This document shows, piece after piece, positions 61,412 through 64,000 of a stretch of DNA of 64,000 nucleotides. The position numbers were made by a program, and so were the translations under genes. The notes below the pieces were generated by a model that searched no databases, had not been told where the DNA came from, and saw only the letters and a program-made list of their open reading frames with translations. The first letter of the stretch is position 1. Each line of letters begins with the position of its first letter. The DNA is taken from positions 372,001 through 436,000 of the forward strand of contig CAWCAJ010000005.1 of the NCBI GenBank assembly GCA_963793465.1, in the 5' to 3' direction. The stretch is from CAJQPP01 sp963793465. Its GTDB lineage: Bacteria; Planctomycetota; Planctomycetia; Pirellulales; Pirellulaceae.

Positions 61412-62098
61412 TCATTGCGACTTGGTGACCGTTTGGATCGCAGCTTGGTCCTCGGTGTATCCCTGAAACTCCTCGCGCAGCCGACTGCGAATCCGCGAGT
61501 AGGCCAGGTACACGATATTGCAGTTGACGCCGAAGGCCTCGGCGACGTGTTGGCGGTGTCGATTCTCCACGGCAATCTGCCAAAAAATTTGCCAATCCCG
61601 CGTTGAGAATTCATTTTCCACGGCCTGGATGGCTTCCTGCATCAACAGGGCGGGTTCGCATGGGGGTGCAGTCGGGGGCGCGGTCGGGGGTGAAGTCGGC
61701 GTAACACGGTTTTCTTCGCCATGTCCGTTATTTTCTCCATGTGTGACCGTCGGAAACGGATCGGCAACGGCCTGCAGGGTTTGCCAGACCTCGCTGCCAC
61801 CCGAGGCCACGTAGCAGGCCGGTTGTTTGCGTAGAAAGTCCTTGCACTTGTTGTCGGTGATGGTCAGCAGCCAACGGCGGAAAGAGCCGCAACGTTGCCG
61901 TTGGAATTCGGCAAGTTTCCTGGCCAGGATTTCAAACACATCCTGTCCGACATCCTCGGCATCGGCGGGCTTGAATTTCCAGTGGCTGCGGCACCGCCAA
62001 TAAACCAGGGGACAATACAGGTCCACCAGCAGTTTCCAGGCTTCCGGTTCATTCAGGCCAGCCCGCTGCAGCAGGGAGATCGATGTTTCTTCACTCAT
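61412..62098 (-). CDS. ECF-type RNA polymerase sigma factor
   Basis: Protein of 228 residues. Region 2 is ALNEPEAWKLLVDLYCPLVYWRCRSHWKFKPADAEDVGQDVFEILARKL-like (starting GLNEPEAW), with RWLLTITDNKCKDFLRK after it. Region 4 is FSTRDWQIFWQIAVENRHRQHVAEAFGVNCNIVYLAYSRIRSRLREEF. Between them is a low-complexity TSPPTAPPTAPP insertion. The planctomycete-expanded ECF groups look like this. No anti-sigma gene is adjacent. Downstream, on the same strand, the PEP-CTERM remnant begins immediately. Confidence 0.88.
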   Translation of the reverse strand: MSEETSISLLQRAGLNEPEAWKLLVDLYCPLVYWRCRSHWKFKPADAEDVGQDVFEILARKLAEFQRQRCGSFRRWLLTITDNKCKDFLRKQPACYVASGGSEVWQTLQAVADPFPTVTHGENNGHGEENRVTPTSPPTAPPTAPPCEPALLMQEAIQAVENEFSTRDWQIFWQIAVENRHRQHVAEAFGVNCNIVYLAYSRIRSRLREEFQGYTEDQAAIQTVTKSQ

Positions 62099-62222
62099 GG
62101 AAAACGCAATCGTCTGTCAAGAAATTTTCAATATGCGATGTCCCCGCCGGCATTATGTGGCCGCTGAAACGAGATTGCAAATTCGTTCACAGGAATTGCT
62201 GGGAAATTGTGTGGAAATTTTT

Positions 62223-62253
62223 TTGACAGACCACCACGTTCTGTAGTTATAGG
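62223..62253 (+). promoter_or_regulatory. Possible sigma-70-type promoter
   Basis: TTGACA at 62223-62228 and TTATAG at 62247-62252, spaced 18 bases, in the divergent region upstream of the surface-protein gene. The -35 element is perfect and the -10 is moderate. Confidence 0.4.
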
Positions 62254-62312
62254 GTGCCTTGGTATCAGTCAATTTCAAGGTGAAACAACGACTGGGCAGG
62301 TCCCGGCTTTGA

Positions 62313-64000
62313 AAAAGAAAACAAGGAAAACAAGGAAATAATGCGGCCGATGAGGGTACTTATGTCGCCAACCTCACCGTGAAAGATGGTGATGGTGGAT
62401 CCGATGTTATGACACAAACTATTGAGGTTGTTAATGTAGGTCCGGAGGCAGACGCAGGCGTCGGAAACGATGATGAAAATGATGCAGTCACTGTCGATGT
62501 GCTGGACAACGATGATGAAGTCGCCGGCGCAGCTGATCCGTTGACAATCACAGGTGTCAATACAACGGGTATATCGATCTGCTGGGCGGAGGCAGCGATC
62601 CGGATAACAGCGATACGTTGAACGTCTCGGGCCTGAACTTGGCCAGTGGCGACGCCAACGATGTGACCATTGGCACGAACGAATTGACCATCGATCCATC
62701 GGCCCACAATCACTTGGCGGTGGGTGAATCGGAAGTCATCGCGTCCAGTTTCAACGTGGTTGACGGCAATGGTGGCAGGGTGGCTCAAACGGCCGCGATC
62801 ACGATCACAGGTGCCAACGATGGCCCCGTCGTCAACAACCTCAGTATGACTATTGCTGAGGACCAGGTCCTGAGTGATTCTCTGTTGACCGCCGCTACCG
62901 ATGTTGATGGCGATGAGTTGACGTTCAGTCTGGATTCCGGAGTCAATCATGGATCACTGATTCTCAACGCTGACGGTACCTTCAATTACACACCTGCCAT
63001 TGGTTACTTTGGCAGCGATGCGTTTTCCTATTCCGTCGACGACGGCAACGGAGGTACCGACTCGGGCACCGTCCAATTGACGATCAACAACCTGGTGGAC
63101 CTGTCGGGCCTGGTCTTCAAAGACCTGAACAACGACGGCTTGTTTGATCCAGACGGGCTGGACGATGACTTGACAACCCACCTGGACAATGAAATCGGAC
63201 TGCCAGGTGTGCGAATGCAGCTTTGGACCGACGATCTTTCTTTCATGATCGACGAAGTGTTCACCGATGCAGATGGTCAGTACGGTTTCGACGCCAATTT
63301 GGAAAACGGCAGTTACCGCATCCTTCAGCAATATGACGACGCCGCAACTCCGGATGACGTGGAAGACGAGTTCTTGCTGTTCGGTCTGGTAGATGGCGAC
63401 GAGTCGGCGGGGTCGTTAGGTGGTATCGTGAATAACACCCTGGACAGCAACGTCATCGCCACCATTCAGGTGGGTGACCCCGGCACTTCCGCCGATGGTC
63501 TGGGATATGATTTTGCCGAGATTCCGGCCTCCAGCCTGCAGGGCCTGGTTTGGGAGGTTTTCAAAAGCGACGCCGATGCCGCGTTGACAGAAATGGCAAT
63601 CCATGATGTATCCATCACCCTGACGGGGACGGATGATCGCGGTAACTCCGTCAACGAGTCTCAATTGACCAACGAGGACGGCATCTACGAATTTGTCGCT
63701 TTGCGACCCGGTAACTACTCGATCCAACAATCCCAACCCTCCAGTTTCGTGGTCGACGGTCAAACCGTAAATCTGATTGACGGCCAGGATGTGGTGGGGG
63801 AAGTGGAAGGAGCCATCACCGGTGACAACGACGGCGGTGATCCACCCTTGGCATTGGTCAATAATCGATTCAACAACGTGCTCATGTCGAAAACCGTGGT
63901 GTCATCGGGCGGTCTGGGGTCGATGACAATCAACATCGGCAACTATGGGGAAGCCTTTGGGGTGGCCAATCACAGTGACGTCTTGGTGATGGACCTGTTG
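62313..64000 (+). CDS. Large cadherin-like / SdrD B-like surface protein, 5'-broken and running past window end
   Basis: From 62313 to about 62570 one frame encodes the end of a PKD-like repeat (GTYVANLTVKDGDGGSDV) and the start of a VCBS/cadherin-like repeat. The reading then continues in another frame (open from 62537 to the end at 64000), with DTLNVSGLNLASG, VVDGNGGRVAQTAAITITGAND, IAEDQVLSDSLLTAATDVDGDELTF and FNYTPAIGYFGSDAFSYSVDDGNGGT. SdrD B-like modules follow (GLVFKDLNNDGLFDPDG, FTDADGQYGF; GLVWEVF, LTNEDGIYEF). So a frameshift lies near 62540-62580, and no start codon or signal peptide is present before it. It is a secreted calcium-binding-type adhesin in outline, but the 5' end is damaged or misassembled. 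Confidence 0.75.

Noticed and set aside
62360..63763. Minus-strand open frames across the surface-protein region
   Set aside because: They are antisense to a plus-strand frame with clear cadherin and SdrD repeats that is open to the window edge.

Overview
The window reads as chromosomal DNA of a planctomycete, most likely a Pirellulales-type organism. The signs are a sulfatase with the CxPxR signature, a cytochrome-type protein with two CxxCH haem sites, SHD1-like domains on a thioredoxin-fold lipoprotein, Ser/Thr kinases with a C-terminal membrane anchor, a YfbK-type von Willebrand factor A protein beside an ECF sigma factor, a PEP-CTERM remnant, and a formylmethanofuran-dehydrogenase-type subunit of tetrahydromethanopterin C1 metabolism. 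Genes sit on both strands in short operons. I saw no tRNA, rRNA, CRISPR array or transposase.

Layout. 1-8.5 kb: lspA (cut by the window edge) behind a TraR/DksA zinc-finger gene, a DUF952 gene, thiC, a double-CDGSH iron-sulfur protein, a DinB-like protein and cobalamin-dependent metH. 8.6-16.5 kb: a CpsD-like ATPase and a GT39-like glycosyltransferase (+), then a minus-strand block of a DUF2064 glycosyltransferase, thiO, and a tight trio of flavoprotein, radical SAM protein and metallophosphoesterase. 16.7-25.9 kb: a frameshifted Ser/Thr kinase, a cytochrome-type protein, a small membrane protein, a secreted MORN-repeat protein, the thioredoxin-like lipoprotein with an in-frame TGA, and a sulfatase. 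26-32.5 kb: an APC permease-USP-EIIA fusion, two small membrane proteins and fhcA. 32.5-39.5 kb: an STN-like protein, a pseudokinase and glutamate dehydrogenase. 39.7-45 kb: the flagellar genes flgM, fliA and flhA. 45.3-53 kb: ECF sigma factor plus vWA protein, threonine aldolase, an MscS channel and glgX. 53.4-60.7 kb: a histidine operon (yerC-like regulator, hisG, D, C, B, H, F, IE; no hisA), then an orphan LysW-like carrier. 61-64 kb: a PEP-CTERM remnant, an ECF sigma factor and a large cadherin/SdrD-like surface protein running off the edge.

The most notable observation is at 23275-23277. An in-frame TGA falls exactly on the first cysteine position of a thioredoxin WCPPC motif, giving W-U-P-P-C, and both sides remain in one frame. 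A short hairpin with a GGTC loop begins 23 nt after the TGA, as expected for a bacterial SECIS. The gene is therefore a candidate selenoprotein, although a loss-of-function substitution cannot be excluded from sequence alone.

Other points of interest are an interspersed palindromic repeat of about 90 bp (five copies, with a compensatory base-pair change in its hairpin), a perfect palindrome just upstream of the TrpR-like gene that opens the his operon, a sigma-28-type promoter upstream of flgM, and the uncharacterised flavoprotein/radical SAM/phosphoesterase cassette.
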